Positions 1-5,449 of a stretch of 8,108 bases of DNA are shown in pieces (the stretch's first letter is position 1; each line of letters starts with the position of its first letter). A program made the position numbers and the translations under genes. The notes below the pieces were generated by a model, which saw only the letters and a list, made by a program, of their open reading frames with translations, did not search any database and was not told where the DNA came from. Source of the DNA: Planctomycetaceae bacterium (GTDB taxonomy: Bacteria; Planctomycetota; Phycisphaerae; Phycisphaerales; SM1A02); assembly GCA_027488415.1 (NCBI GenBank), contig JAIYBS010000034.1:1-8108 (forward strand), written 5' to 3'.

Positions 1-386
1 ACGGCGCCGTCCGGCGTCACGCTGCGGAACGCGGCGAGCATCGCGGCGTCGTCGTGCGACGTGATGCGCTCGCCGTGGAACAGGAACGCCGCCGCGGCCG
101 CGGCGATCGCGAGGCGGCTGCCCATGGTGCGTTCCTCGGCCGACTCGCCCTCGGCGCGGAGCGCGGCCCAGAGCACGCGGGCGCGACGGATGCGCGAGAG
201 CGGGGCGGTCGGGTCGGTGAGCAGCGCGACGGCCGAGCCCCGGGCGGGGTCGACCTCGTAGGCGATCCAGTCCCCGGCGGCCTGCGCGGGGTGGTCGATC
301 GAGTGGAGGACCCATGCGAGCGTGTCGCGGAAGGCGCCGTCGCCGGCGGGGTCGGGGCGGTTCGTTCGGTCGACGGGATCGGTCAT
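1..386 (-). CDS. Hypothetical protein, third gene of the split-sigma cluster (C-terminus off the window)
   Basis: An open frame of 128 codons runs from ATG at 386-384 off the left edge. Its start overlaps the stop of the preceding small gene as ATGA (383-386), and AAGGA (395-399) lies 8 nt upstream, so translational coupling is likely. The visible protein is soluble-looking: an acidic N-terminus (residues 1-20), an aromatic-containing stretch around DWIAYEVDP (39-47), then a helical part with ALRAEGESAEERTMGSRLAI (75-94), an alanine run and FLFHGERITS (101-110). No catalytic motif, signal peptide or clear membrane helix is visible. I recall similar small helical proteins beside planctomycete sigma factors of this type, but this is an impression from memory and not a family assignment. 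The function is unknown. The reading frame is well supported by the overlap, the ribosome binding site and absence of stops; what it does is not. Confidence 0.75.
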   Translation of the reverse strand, partial: MTDPVDRTNRPDPAGDGAFRDTLAWVLHSIDHPAQAAGDWIAYEVDPARGSAVALLTDPTAPLSRIRRARVLWAALRAEGESAEERTMGSRLAIAAAAAAFLFHGERITSHDDAAMLAAFRSVTPDGA

Positions 387-562
387 TGCATCCGTCCTTC
401 GAGGAGCGAGAGGAGCTGGGCGAGCTCGGTGCGCGCGAGCGCGGCGTCGCCGGCGGCGTTGCCGGCGCCAGCGAGGCGCAGCAGGTGGCCGGCGAACGCG
501 CGGCGCATGGAGACGATGGTGTTCGAGACCTGGCTCGGCGCGTCGAGGTTCCAGCGTGCCAT
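383..562 (-). CDS. Sigma factor region 4 fragment (59 aa), separated from region 2 by an in-frame TAG
   Basis: A 59-residue protein begins at ATG 562-560 and ends at TGA 385-383. The segment ARWNLDAPSQVSNTIVSMRR (residues 2-21) followed by AFAGHLLRL matches what is expected of the region 4 helix-turn-helix of planctomycete-type ECF sigma factors, where a tyrosine-glutamate motif leads into a '...SPSQASN...KRxFxRxL' helix pair that binds the -35 element. The gene is in the same frame as the upstream region 2 gene (574 minus 562 is 12). Reading through the TAG would give P-[TAG]-EDLMARWNLDAPSQ, almost exactly the usual P-Y-E-E-L context. AGGAGG (568-573) with a 5-nt spacer precedes the ATG, so it may be translated independently. 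It could be the lost tail of a broken sigma factor, a separately made DNA-binding subunit, or an artefact of one wrong base. Confidence 0.7.
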   Translation of the reverse strand: MARWNLDAPSQVSNTIVSMRRAFAGHLLRLAGAGNAAGDAALARTELAQLLSLLEGRMQ

Positions 563-567
563 CAGGT

Positions 568-573
568 CCTCCT
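568..573 (-). promoter_or_regulatory. Shine-Dalgarno AGGAGG formed partly by the sigma region 2 stop codon
   Basis: On the minus strand the junction reads CCC TAG GAG GAC CTG ATG. The bases AGGAGG span the TAG and the next codon and sit 5 nt before the ATG of the region 4 fragment. With a tyrosine TAC in place of TAG the same bases would be ACGAGG, a much weaker site. One base therefore decides both termination and re-initiation. Confidence 0.65.
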
Positions 574-1126
574 AGGGCGTCGGAGCCGCGCCCTCGAGCA
601 TCGGGCGGAGGATCCGCCGCTCGAAGACGTCCCAGGCCATGTCGCGGCCCCGGGCCGCGCAGTCGGCGCGGAGCGCGTCGCAGGCCTCGCGGATCAGCAT
701 GCCGACCCACGCGCGGTGGAACGCGGACTCCGGGCTCGCGGACGCGCGGTCGTGCACCGACTCGGCCGCGGCATCGTCGCGGACGATGCGCGCGTCGGCG
801 GGGTGGCGCCTCGCGGCGTGGTCGAATCGGTACGCGTCCGCGAGGTAGTTGCGGACGGCGCTCAGGAGGAGGGTGCGGAACTTGCCGCGTCCCTCGTCGA
901 GCTTCGAGAGGAGGTCGCGGCCGAGGAGGACGTCGGCGACGAATCCCTGGGTGAGGTCGCGCGCCTCGTCGTCCCGGCGACCGCTCTGGCGGATGTAGGC
1001 GTAGATGGCGCCCCAGTAGCGAGTCGCGGCCTCGTCGCTCGACCGCGGTGCCGCCGACCCGTCGCGGTCGTCGTCGCGCGGGGCTGGCGTCGGTGCGTTC
1101 ATGGCGTGGGCCGCGAGGTATGGCAT
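572..1126 (-). CDS. ECF-like RNA polymerase sigma factor, region 2 part (truncated before region 4)
   Basis: A 184-residue protein read from ATG 1126-1124; another ATG at 1102-1100 and a GTG at 1138-1136 are possible starts, and none has a convincing ribosome binding site. After a polar 30-residue leader comes a sigma region 2: RYWGAIYAYIRQSGRRDDEA (36-55), RDLTQGFVADVLL (56-68) and GKFRTLLLSAVRNYLADAYR (81-100). This corresponds to the core-binding and -10 recognition helices of the planctomycete and acidobacterial ECF class whose members carry 'EDLTQEFF'. A linker follows, ending FERRILRPMLEGAAPTP (168-184), which in relatives runs straight into a tyrosine and region 4. Here the tyrosine position is TAG, and region 4 continues in frame as a separate small gene. 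The full read-through length would be about 247 residues, normal for the class. Alone, this piece could bind core polymerase but would lack -35 recognition. Confidence 0.8.
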   Translation of the reverse strand: MPYLAAHAMNAPTPAPRDDDRDGSAAPRSSDEAATRYWGAIYAYIRQSGRRDDEARDLTQGFVADVLLGRDLLSKLDEGRGKFRTLLLSAVRNYLADAYRFDHAARRHPADARIVRDDAAAESVHDRASASPESAFHRAWVGMLIREACDALRADCAARGRDMAWDVFERRILRPMLEGAAPTP

Positions 1127-1242
1127 GGGGACCACCACCGGATACGGCAGGTCCGCGCGGATTCGTGGTGGCAGCAGTGGATTCTGCCAAGGGAGCCGGT
1201 GGTCCCGTAACCGGAGGAACGGGGCGCACCCCGAACCCGGGC

Positions 1243-1253
1243 AAAAAGTGAAA
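1243..1253 (-). terminator. Possible terminator: U-rich tail directly after tmRNA
   Basis: Immediately 3' of the tmRNA acceptor stem the minus strand reads TTTCACTTTTT. The T-arm and acceptor helices just upstream are GC-rich, so together they could act as an intrinsic terminator. The U-run is interrupted, and a second small hairpin, CGGGG-TGCG-CCCCG, lies further on. Read-through into the sigma cluster cannot be excluded. Confidence 0.35.
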
Positions 1254-1438
1254 GTGGAGCCGAGGGGAGTCGAACCCCTGTGCCGAAACAGTCCGCACGA
1301 AGCCTCTACGCGCGTGTCTGCGGATTGATTGTCGTCCGGGCGTATCCCCGCAGCGGGGCGCTCCGTTCCGAGACATGCATCATCTCGACCCGCCGAGGCA
1401 TGTCAGCCCATTGGGTCCAGCCTGATTTTTGACAGCGG

Positions 1439-1464
1439 CCCCCTTAGTCAGGCGTGGGGGGACT
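1439..1464 (-). other. tmRNA pseudoknot downstream of the tag stop
   Basis: In the RNA the order is AGUC-CCCCC-loop-GACU-AA-GGGGG. AGUC (1464-1461) pairs with GACU (1449-1446), and CCCCC (1460-1456) pairs with GGGGG (1443-1439). The interleaved pairing makes a classic H-type pseudoknot, in the position of PK2 of standard tmRNAs. Confidence 0.7.
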
Positions 1465-1479
1465 CGCTGCGCTGCCTAA

Positions 1480-1509
1480 TTAGGCTGCGAGAGCGTACTG
1501 CGTGTTGGC
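1480..1509 (-). other. tmRNA tag-encoding frame, ANTQYALAA-stop
   Basis: With GCC (1509-1507) as resume codon the tag is ANTQYALAA, a 9-residue length ending in the usual YALAA proteolysis signal. The frame stays open upstream to another alanine codon, GCA (1527-1525), which would give ACKLTTANTQYALAA. The shorter form is preferred because of its length and the A-N start; only the C-terminal part is certain. Confidence 0.75.
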
Positions 1510-1626
1510 AGTTGTGAGTTTGCATGCTTTTTACGTGGCCATCATGCTCCACGGCGCGCCACTCCGGGCGTTGCCTGTCCGGTCGATACCGGTACGGCCC
1601 CAGTTGTCAAAGAAGCGAACCAGCCA

Positions 1627-1632
1627 AGTATA
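1627..1632 (-). promoter_or_regulatory. Candidate -10 (TATACT) for tmRNA
   Basis: TATACT lies 25 nt upstream of the mature tmRNA 5' end, which would leave a short leader removed by RNase P. No convincing -35 is seen at the expected distance (the sequence there is close to TGGCGC). This is a tentative assignment. Confidence 0.35.
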
Positions 1633-1663
1633 GGTTCCCCGGCGCGTCGCGCCAGAAAATCAT

Positions 1664-1680
1664 GCCGGGGGTCCCCCGGC
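1664..1680 (-). terminator. GC-rich hairpin terminator after the flavin reductase gene
   Basis: The sequence GCCGGGGGTCCCCCGGC is a perfect 17-nt inverted repeat lying just past the stop codon of the minus-strand flavin reductase gene. On the minus strand it is followed by ATGATTTTC, and on the plus strand by GCATTTTCC. It therefore looks like an intrinsic terminator that could work in either direction, separating the serA operon from tmRNA. Confidence 0.65.
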
Positions 1681-1689
1681 GCATTTTCC

Positions 1690-2355
1690 TCACGGGCGGA
1701 TCCAGCGCAGCGCGTGGGTGAGCGACGGACGCCCGGCGGGGATCTCCGCGCGCTCGGCGGTGCGGCAGTAGTCGAGCCCGCCCATGCGGCCGACCGCCCG
1801 GAGCCGGTCCGCGTCGACGTGCATCCGCTCGTTGGCGAGCCCGTCGGCCACGTGCACGCGCACCACCTGCCCGACGAGCAGGTTGCCGCCGCCCGGCTTC
1901 CCGGGCGCCATGCGCACGACCTGCATCGTCCGGCACTCGAACGTCACCGGGCTCTCGGCCGGTCGCGGCGCGCGCACCGCGGTGCCCGCGACCGGCGTCA
2001 GTCCGGCGAGCTCGAACTCGCTCTCGCCGTGCGGAATCGGCTCGGCGCAGGCGACCACCCGGAGGATGTTCTCCTCGGTCGCGACGCTGACCGTGAACTC
2101 GCCCGTGCCGCCCTCCGCGACCGGCTTCGCGTTGCGCAGCGTGTCCTTCTCGCCCTCGCCGCCCGGCGGGTTCGCGACGCTGATCACGAGCGTCATCGGC
2201 TCGGTGCCGCAGCCCATGAAGAAGCTGTACGGCGCGAGGTTCGGGCGTCCCTCGGCATCGCACGTGCCGACGACCGCGATCGGCCGCGGGACGATCGACC
2301 CGATCATCAGGTTGTAGCGCTGGTTGACCGGGATTGCCGCGACGTCGAGTTCCAT
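1690..2355 (-). CDS. Flavin reductase-like (FMN-binding split barrel) family protein
   Basis: A 221-residue soluble protein of the flavin reductase-like / flavoredoxin group, which binds FMN in a split barrel and usually passes electrons from NAD(P)H or a protein donor. The start ATG 2355-2353 is chosen because GGAG lies 6 nt upstream and the family's N-terminus begins here. Diagnostic parts are NLMIGSIVPRPIAVVG (15-30), GRPNLAPYSFFMG (36-48, the FMN phosphate-binding loop region), GEFTVSVA (85-92), ESEFELAGLTP (111-121) and HVADGLANERMHVDADRLR (168-186), followed by RMGGLDYCR (190-198). The length is normal for the family. It is the last gene of a probable operon, 26 nt after serA, and is followed by a hairpin terminator. 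The physiological substrate cannot be read from the sequence; a link to serine metabolism is not implied by the family. Confidence 0.85.
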   Translation of the reverse strand: MELDVAAIPVNQRYNLMIGSIVPRPIAVVGTCDAEGRPNLAPYSFFMGCGTEPMTLVISVANPPGGEGEKDTLRNAKPVAEGGTGEFTVSVATEENILRVVACAEPIPHGESEFELAGLTPVAGTAVRAPRPAESPVTFECRTMQVVRMAPGKPGGGNLLVGQVVRVHVADGLANERMHVDADRLRAVGRMGGLDYCRTAERAEIPAGRPSLTHALRWIRP

Positions 2356-2381
2356 GCTTCGCTCCGTCCCGGCCGCGCGGA

Positions 2382-3647
2382 TCACATCCGCCGCGCGATG
2401 GTGCCCAGCGTCATGCTCAGGATGTTCGCGTTGGTGCGGATCTCCGCGAGCTGGTCCTCGGTCGGCGCCTTGTCGAGCTGGATGCGCGCGAGGCCGGCCT
2501 CGCCGCCCGCGTAGACGATGTTCTCCATCTCCTCGACGTTGATCGACGCGCGGCCGAGCACCTCGAAGACGTGCGCGAGCACGCCGGGGCGGTTGATGTG
2601 CCGCACCGAGAGCATGTTGGTCGCTGGCGTCGCCACCGCGCGGTTCACGCAGTGCGGCACGTGGCCGCGCTCCGCCCACGCGCGCACGACCCGCACGACC
2701 TCGTCCGCCACCGCGCGCTGCGCCTGCTCCGTGAGCGCGCCGACGTGGTGGGTGCCGATCACGCCGTGCTCGCGCGCGAGCGGGTCGGTGAAGGTTCCCT
2801 CGTGGCCCTCGGGCTCGTGCGCCCAGACGTCGAGGCCCGCGCGCAGCCCCCGCGTCCGCACCGCCGCCGCGAGCGCGGCCTGGTCGATCACGCCGCCGCG
2901 GCTCGTGTTGACGAGGATCGCGCCGGGCTTCAGCACCGACAGGAACTTCTCGTTCACCAGGTTGTCGGTGTCCTCGGCGCCGCCGACGCTGATGCTGACG
3001 ACGTCGCTCAGCTTCGCGAGGTTGATGAGGCTTCCGCAGAAGCCGCAGCCGTGCTCGACGGCCTTCTCCTCGGTGAGGTTGCGGCTCCAGGCGATCACGT
3101 CCATCCCGAACGCGCGGCCGATGGAGGCGATCTCCTGCCCGACCTGCCCGAGCCCGACGATGCCGAGCGTGCGGCCGTGGAGGCCCGCCGCGTTCGCGAA
3201 CTCGCGCTGTCGCCAGAGTCCCGCGCGCAGCGCCTCGACCTGCTCGGGGAGCCGGCGGTCGCAGGCCAGGATCAGCGCCCACGCGAGCTCGGCCACGGCG
3301 GTCGCGTTCCGCCCGGGGCAGTTGGCGACGAAGATGCCGCGCCGGCTCGCGGCCGCGACGTCGACGTGCTCGGTGCTCGTTCCCGCGACGACGATCATCG
3401 CCAGTCGCGGGCAGGCCTCGATGGCCTCCGCCGTGACGGGCGTCGTGCCCGTGATCAGGACGTCCGGCGAGGTGTCCTTGACCGCGCGCGGGAGCGTTCC
3501 CTCGGCGAGCTCGGGATCGTTCATCACGATGCAGCCGAGGCCGCGGAGCGCGTCGAGGCCGTTCTTGGCGAGCGGGTCGCACACCAGCACCTTGGCCGGT
3601 CCGGCGGCGCTGGGTGCGGACGGTCCCTGCGATGCGAACGCTGTCAT
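2382..3647 (-). CDS. serA: D-3-phosphoglycerate dehydrogenase (D-2-hydroxyacid dehydrogenase with ACT domain)
   Basis: A 421-residue cytoplasmic enzyme expected to oxidise 3-phosphoglycerate with NAD+, the first step of serine synthesis. The start ATG 3647-3645 fits the family's N-terminus; the frame is open further upstream, but that extension is antisense to other sequence and not conserved-looking. The Rossmann motif GIVGLGQVG is at 162-170. The catalytic Arg is R250 in NTSRGGVID, the Glu is E278 in DVWAHEP and the His is H301 in THHVGALTEQAQ. A C-terminal ACT domain starts near 345 (SVRHINRPGVLAHVFEVLG), the usual serine feedback site. There is no ASB domain, so this is the short two-part form with an E. 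coli-like length. A DUF1015-like gene 41 nt upstream supports serA over other hydroxyacid dehydrogenases. There is no Shine-Dalgarno; TACACT lies 6 nt before the ATG. Confidence 0.88.
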   Translation of the reverse strand: MTAFASQGPSAPSAAGPAKVLVCDPLAKNGLDALRGLGCIVMNDPELAEGTLPRAVKDTSPDVLITGTTPVTAEAIEACPRLAMIVVAGTSTEHVDVAAASRRGIFVANCPGRNATAVAELAWALILACDRRLPEQVEALRAGLWRQREFANAAGLHGRTLGIVGLGQVGQEIASIGRAFGMDVIAWSRNLTEEKAVEHGCGFCGSLINLAKLSDVVSISVGGAEDTDNLVNEKFLSVLKPGAILVNTSRGGVIDQAALAAAVRTRGLRAGLDVWAHEPEGHEGTFTDPLAREHGVIGTHHVGALTEQAQRAVADEVVRVVRAWAERGHVPHCVNRAVATPATNMLSVRHINRPGVLAHVFEVLGRASINVEEMENIVYAGGEAGLARIQLDKAPTEDQLAEIRTNANILSMTLGTIARRM

Positions 3648-3653
3648 GGCGGA

Positions 3654-3659
3654 AGTGTA
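3654..3659 (-). promoter_or_regulatory. Candidate -10 (TACACT) just before serA
   Basis: TACACT ends 6 nt before the serA ATG, and no ribosome binding site is visible between them. Used as a -10, it would start transcription at or next to the ATG and yield a leaderless serA mRNA, in addition to any read-through from the upstream gene. No clear -35 is visible. Confidence 0.4.
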
Positions 3660-3688
3660 GTGCGGCAGCGGGAGCGGCCGCTTCCCGC

Positions 3689-4381
3689 TCAGCGCGGCAC
3701 CGTGCGCGGCACGAAGAGCCCGCAGCGCGGCGCGAGCGGTCCCGTCGCGGCGGCGACGTCGCGGTCGGGCGTGAGGATCACGAGCGGCATCGAGCCCGCC
3801 ATGTGCGCGGCGATCACCTGCGCGGCGCCGGCGCGGATCTCGTCCGCGGCAAGCTCCGCGAGCGCCGCGACCATCGGCTCCGGCTGACGGACCTCCCATG
3901 CGCTGTGCGTCGACCCGTCCGCCGAGACGAAGTGGTAGGCGGGCCGCTCGTTCGTGTCGCAGACGAACTGGTAGGAGAGGTCCGGCGACGCGTCGATCGT
4001 CACGAGCGCCGGGACGAGCTGTGCGCCCACGGACACCAGGTCCGCCTGCGCCGCGGAGATCTCCTCGTCGCTCGCGGCATTCGGGAAGAGGTGCACGAGG
4101 TCGCGCGTGTCGACCGCGCAGACCAGGCCCATCCAGCGCTTGCCGGCATGTGCCGCGCGGTAGACGAACATGTGCGGATGCGTGTCCTCGACGAGCGCGC
4201 CCTCCGCGACGATGCCCTCGAGCGCCGCGCGGACCGAGTCGGTCCCCGGCGCGCCGCCGAGCACGCGCGCGAAGCTCGCGGGGGGCAGGGCCGCGAGATC
4301 GGGAGCGGCGTCCGGCGCGCAGGCCACCTCGACGGCGCGTGCCTTCGGGGGGCGGAACATCGTGAGAGCGGCGACGCGCAT
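3689..4381 (-). CDS. DUF1015-like protein, shortened, upstream of serA
   Basis: A 230-residue protein from ATG 4381-4379; a second ATG at residue 8 (MFRPPKARAVEVAC) is also possible. The N-terminus (FRPPKARA, 9-16), the middle segment with SVRAALEGIVAEGALVED followed by THPHMFVYRAAHAGKRWMGL, and the order of its parts resemble DUF1015 proteins, which have an early 'RPP' and then an 'Y.Y......G' strand. DUF1015 genes are often found next to serA or serC, and this one lies 41 nt upstream of serA. Family members are usually around 400 residues; this is a little over half that, and the conserved 'DGHHR' motif region is not recognisable. Its place is taken by a short end with AAQVIAAHMAGSMPLVILTP. 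It is therefore either a reduced, possibly non-catalytic derivative or a separate family sharing the context. The biochemical role of the family is not established to my knowledge. Confidence 0.6.
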   Translation of the reverse strand: MRVAALTMFRPPKARAVEVACAPDAAPDLAALPPASFARVLGGAPGTDSVRAALEGIVAEGALVEDTHPHMFVYRAAHAGKRWMGLVCAVDTRDLVHLFPNAASDEEISAAQADLVSVGAQLVPALVTIDASPDLSYQFVCDTNERPAYHFVSADGSTHSAWEVRQPEPMVAALAELAADEIRAGAAQVIAAHMAGSMPLVILTPDRDVAAATGPLAPRCGLFVPRTVPR

Positions 4382-4390
4382 CGGCGTGCA

Positions 4391-4396
4391 AGTCTA
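4391..4396 (-). promoter_or_regulatory. Candidate -10 (TAGACT) for the DUF1015-serA operon
   Basis: TAGACT lies 9 nt before the ATG of the DUF1015-like gene, with no Shine-Dalgarno in between. This suggests a leaderless or very short-leader transcript. No strong -35 is seen. The 150-nt region up to the divergent HD-GYP gene (4397-4546) holds no gene and no other recognisable element. Confidence 0.4.
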
Positions 4397-4546
4397 GCGG
4401 GATGGGCTGGGGCCTCACCGCGGCGGTTATTCCCGGATCCACGGGTGCTTTCGACGGAAAAATCGGAACACCCCCTTCAGTCGGTCCCCGGGGCCGCCGA
4501 TGCCTCGGTCGCGGCAGCAATCCGCTGCCACAGGAGCGCAGTCCAG

Positions 4547-5314
4547 ATGCAGGAATCGACCAACCGTCCGCGTCCCGAGATCGCCCCGGCCGAGCAGCCC
4601 CTCGGCATCACGCCGCGCGCCGCGCGCTCGGCGTGGATCCTCGCCGAGCCCCGCGGCACGCCCGCGGAGCCGGCGCCCGCGCTCCCGGCCACCGACTGCA
4701 GCCTCTCGAGCCTCGTGGGCGAGCTCGTCGACCAGGTCGACGCGGCCGATCCGTCGCAGGCCGGTCACGCCGTCCGCGTCGCGGCCCTCGCGACCATGCT
4801 CGGCTCCTCGATCGGCATGGACGCGCCCGAGCTGCGGCAGCTCCGCATCGGCGCGCTCCTGCACGACGTGGGCAAGATCCTCGTTCCGGCCGCGATCCTG
4901 CAGAAGGTGTCGCCGCTCACGACCTCGGAGGCCTCGGCGATCCGGCGTCACACCGTCTACGGGGGCTCGATCCTTCGCAAGATCCCTGTGCTTGCCTTCG
5001 CGGCCCCGGTCGCGCGCTGGCACCACGAGCGGTGGGACGGCCTCGGCTATCCCGACGGTCTCGTCGGGAATTCGATCCCGCTGCACGCCCGGATCGTGGC
5101 GGTCGCGGATGCGCTCGATGCGATGACCTCTGTCCGTGCGTACCGACCCGCGATCAGCCTGGAACAGGCCTTCGAGGAGCTCGAGTCGCAGTCCGGGGCA
5201 CAGTTCGACCCGCTGATCGTCGCGGCCGTCGGGCCGCTCGTCGGGGGGGATGGCTTCCGCGATTCGTGGGAATCCATCACGAATCACATCGTTTCCTTGC
5301 CCGCAGCCGCCTGA
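4547..5314 (+). CDS. Stand-alone HD-GYP domain protein (probable c-di-GMP phosphodiesterase)
   Basis: A 255-residue soluble protein from ATG 4547; GGAG (4533-4536) lies 10 nt upstream. The first 50 residues are Pro/Ala-rich and probably disordered. The HD-GYP domain starts near 53. Metal-binding and signature residues are all present: H74, HD at 106-107 with K110 (LLHDVGKILVP), H135 (RRHTVYGGSIL), HHERWDGLGYPDGL (159-172) containing the GYP triplet at 167-169, and D188 in VADALDAMTSVRAYR. These are the residues needed for hydrolysis of c-di-GMP, so the enzyme should be active. There is no receiver, GAF or PAS sensor domain, which most HD-GYP proteins carry, so the input signal is unclear. It is divergent from the serA operon and 135 nt upstream of a small helix-turn-helix gene on the same strand. 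The pseudopilin gene downstream makes a link to surface functions conceivable but unproven. Confidence 0.9.
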   Translation: MQESTNRPRPEIAPAEQPLGITPRAARSAWILAEPRGTPAEPAPALPATDCSLSSLVGELVDQVDAADPSQAGHAVRVAALATMLGSSIGMDAPELRQLRIGALLHDVGKILVPAAILQKVSPLTTSEASAIRRHTVYGGSILRKIPVLAFAAPVARWHHERWDGLGYPDGLVGNSIPLHARIVAVADALDAMTSVRAYRPAISLEQAFEELESQSGAQFDPLIVAAVGPLVGGDGFRDSWESITNHIVSLPAAA

Positions 5315-5329
5315 CTGGCGTTATTATTC

Positions 5330-5370
5330 AGCCACGGCGGTGGCTGTCGGGTACGCGCCCGTGGGGGCGC
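5330..5370 (+). other. Two tandem GC hairpins between the HD-GYP and helix-turn-helix genes
   Basis: AGCCAC-GGCG-GTGGCT (5330-5345) and GCGCCC-GTGG-GGGCGC (5355-5370) are two perfect 6-bp stems with 4-nt loops, 9 nt apart. An AT-rich patch, TTATTATTC, precedes them. There is no U-run after either stem, so a canonical terminator is unlikely. They may be a Rho-independent-like end of the HD-GYP mRNA, or a structured leader of the next gene, whose ATG is 79 nt further on. Confidence 0.4.
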
Positions 5371-5449
5371 GGTCGACACGGAAGTTGATGTTCTCGAGCC
5401 ACCGATCGAGGCCGATGTTTCAGCCGACGCGTTGCAAAGGAGTGCACGC

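Larger units (their letters stand above)
1255..1601 (-). ncRNA. ssrA: tmRNA (transfer-messenger RNA)
   Basis: A 347-nt one-piece tmRNA that rescues stalled ribosomes by adding a degradation tag. The 5' end GGGGCCG (1601-1595) pairs with CGGCUCC (1262-1256) to form the 7-bp acceptor stem with one G-U pair, and A1255 is the discriminator; CCA is not encoded. The T-arm GGGGTTCGACTCCCC and the 5' D-loop-like GGTATCGAC are diagnostic. The mRNA part ends CAG TAC GCT CTC GCA GCC TAA, giving the tag C-terminus QYALAA, followed by a short palindrome (GCCTAATTAGGC) as the expected helix 5 region. An H-type pseudoknot is readable at 1439-1464. The RNA stands alone between the flavin reductase terminator and the sigma cluster, on the same strand as both. 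Confidence 0.95.

Noticed and set aside
1175..1192. Sigma-54 type promoter (TTGGCAGAATCCACTGC on the minus strand) before the sigma gene
   Set aside because: The GG to GC spacing is one base too long and the -12 element is poor.
54..1210. Long plus-strand frames of Arg/Gly-rich composition opposite the sigma cluster
   Set aside because: They are antisense shadows: low-complexity R/G/A composition, no domain, and the minus strand carries recognisable sigma regions with coupled starts and ribosome binding sites.
1255..1285. tRNA gene suggested by the GGTTCGACTCCC T-arm
   Set aside because: The acceptor partner lies at 1595-1601, 340 nt away, with a tag sequence between, so this is the 3' end of tmRNA.
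2356..3582. Extension of the flavin reductase frame to 630 residues
   Set aside because: The upstream part is a shadow of serA in another frame, and a good ribosome binding site precedes the ATG at 2355.
3648..4520. N-terminal extension of the serA frame to about 712 residues
   Set aside because: The extension is Arg-rich, has no dehydrogenase similarity and overlaps the DUF1015-like gene in another frame. The family's N-terminus begins at 3647.
3614..4546. Upstream extension of the HD-GYP frame to 566 residues
   Set aside because: It is antisense to the DUF1015-like and serA genes, of biased composition, and a GGAG-preceded ATG at 4547 fits the domain start.
5330..5449. c-di-GMP riboswitch between the HD-GYP and region 4-like genes
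   Set aside because: A GCCACGG string and hairpins raised the idea, but the GNRA loop, receptor and conserved core of the GEMM riboswitch are not present.
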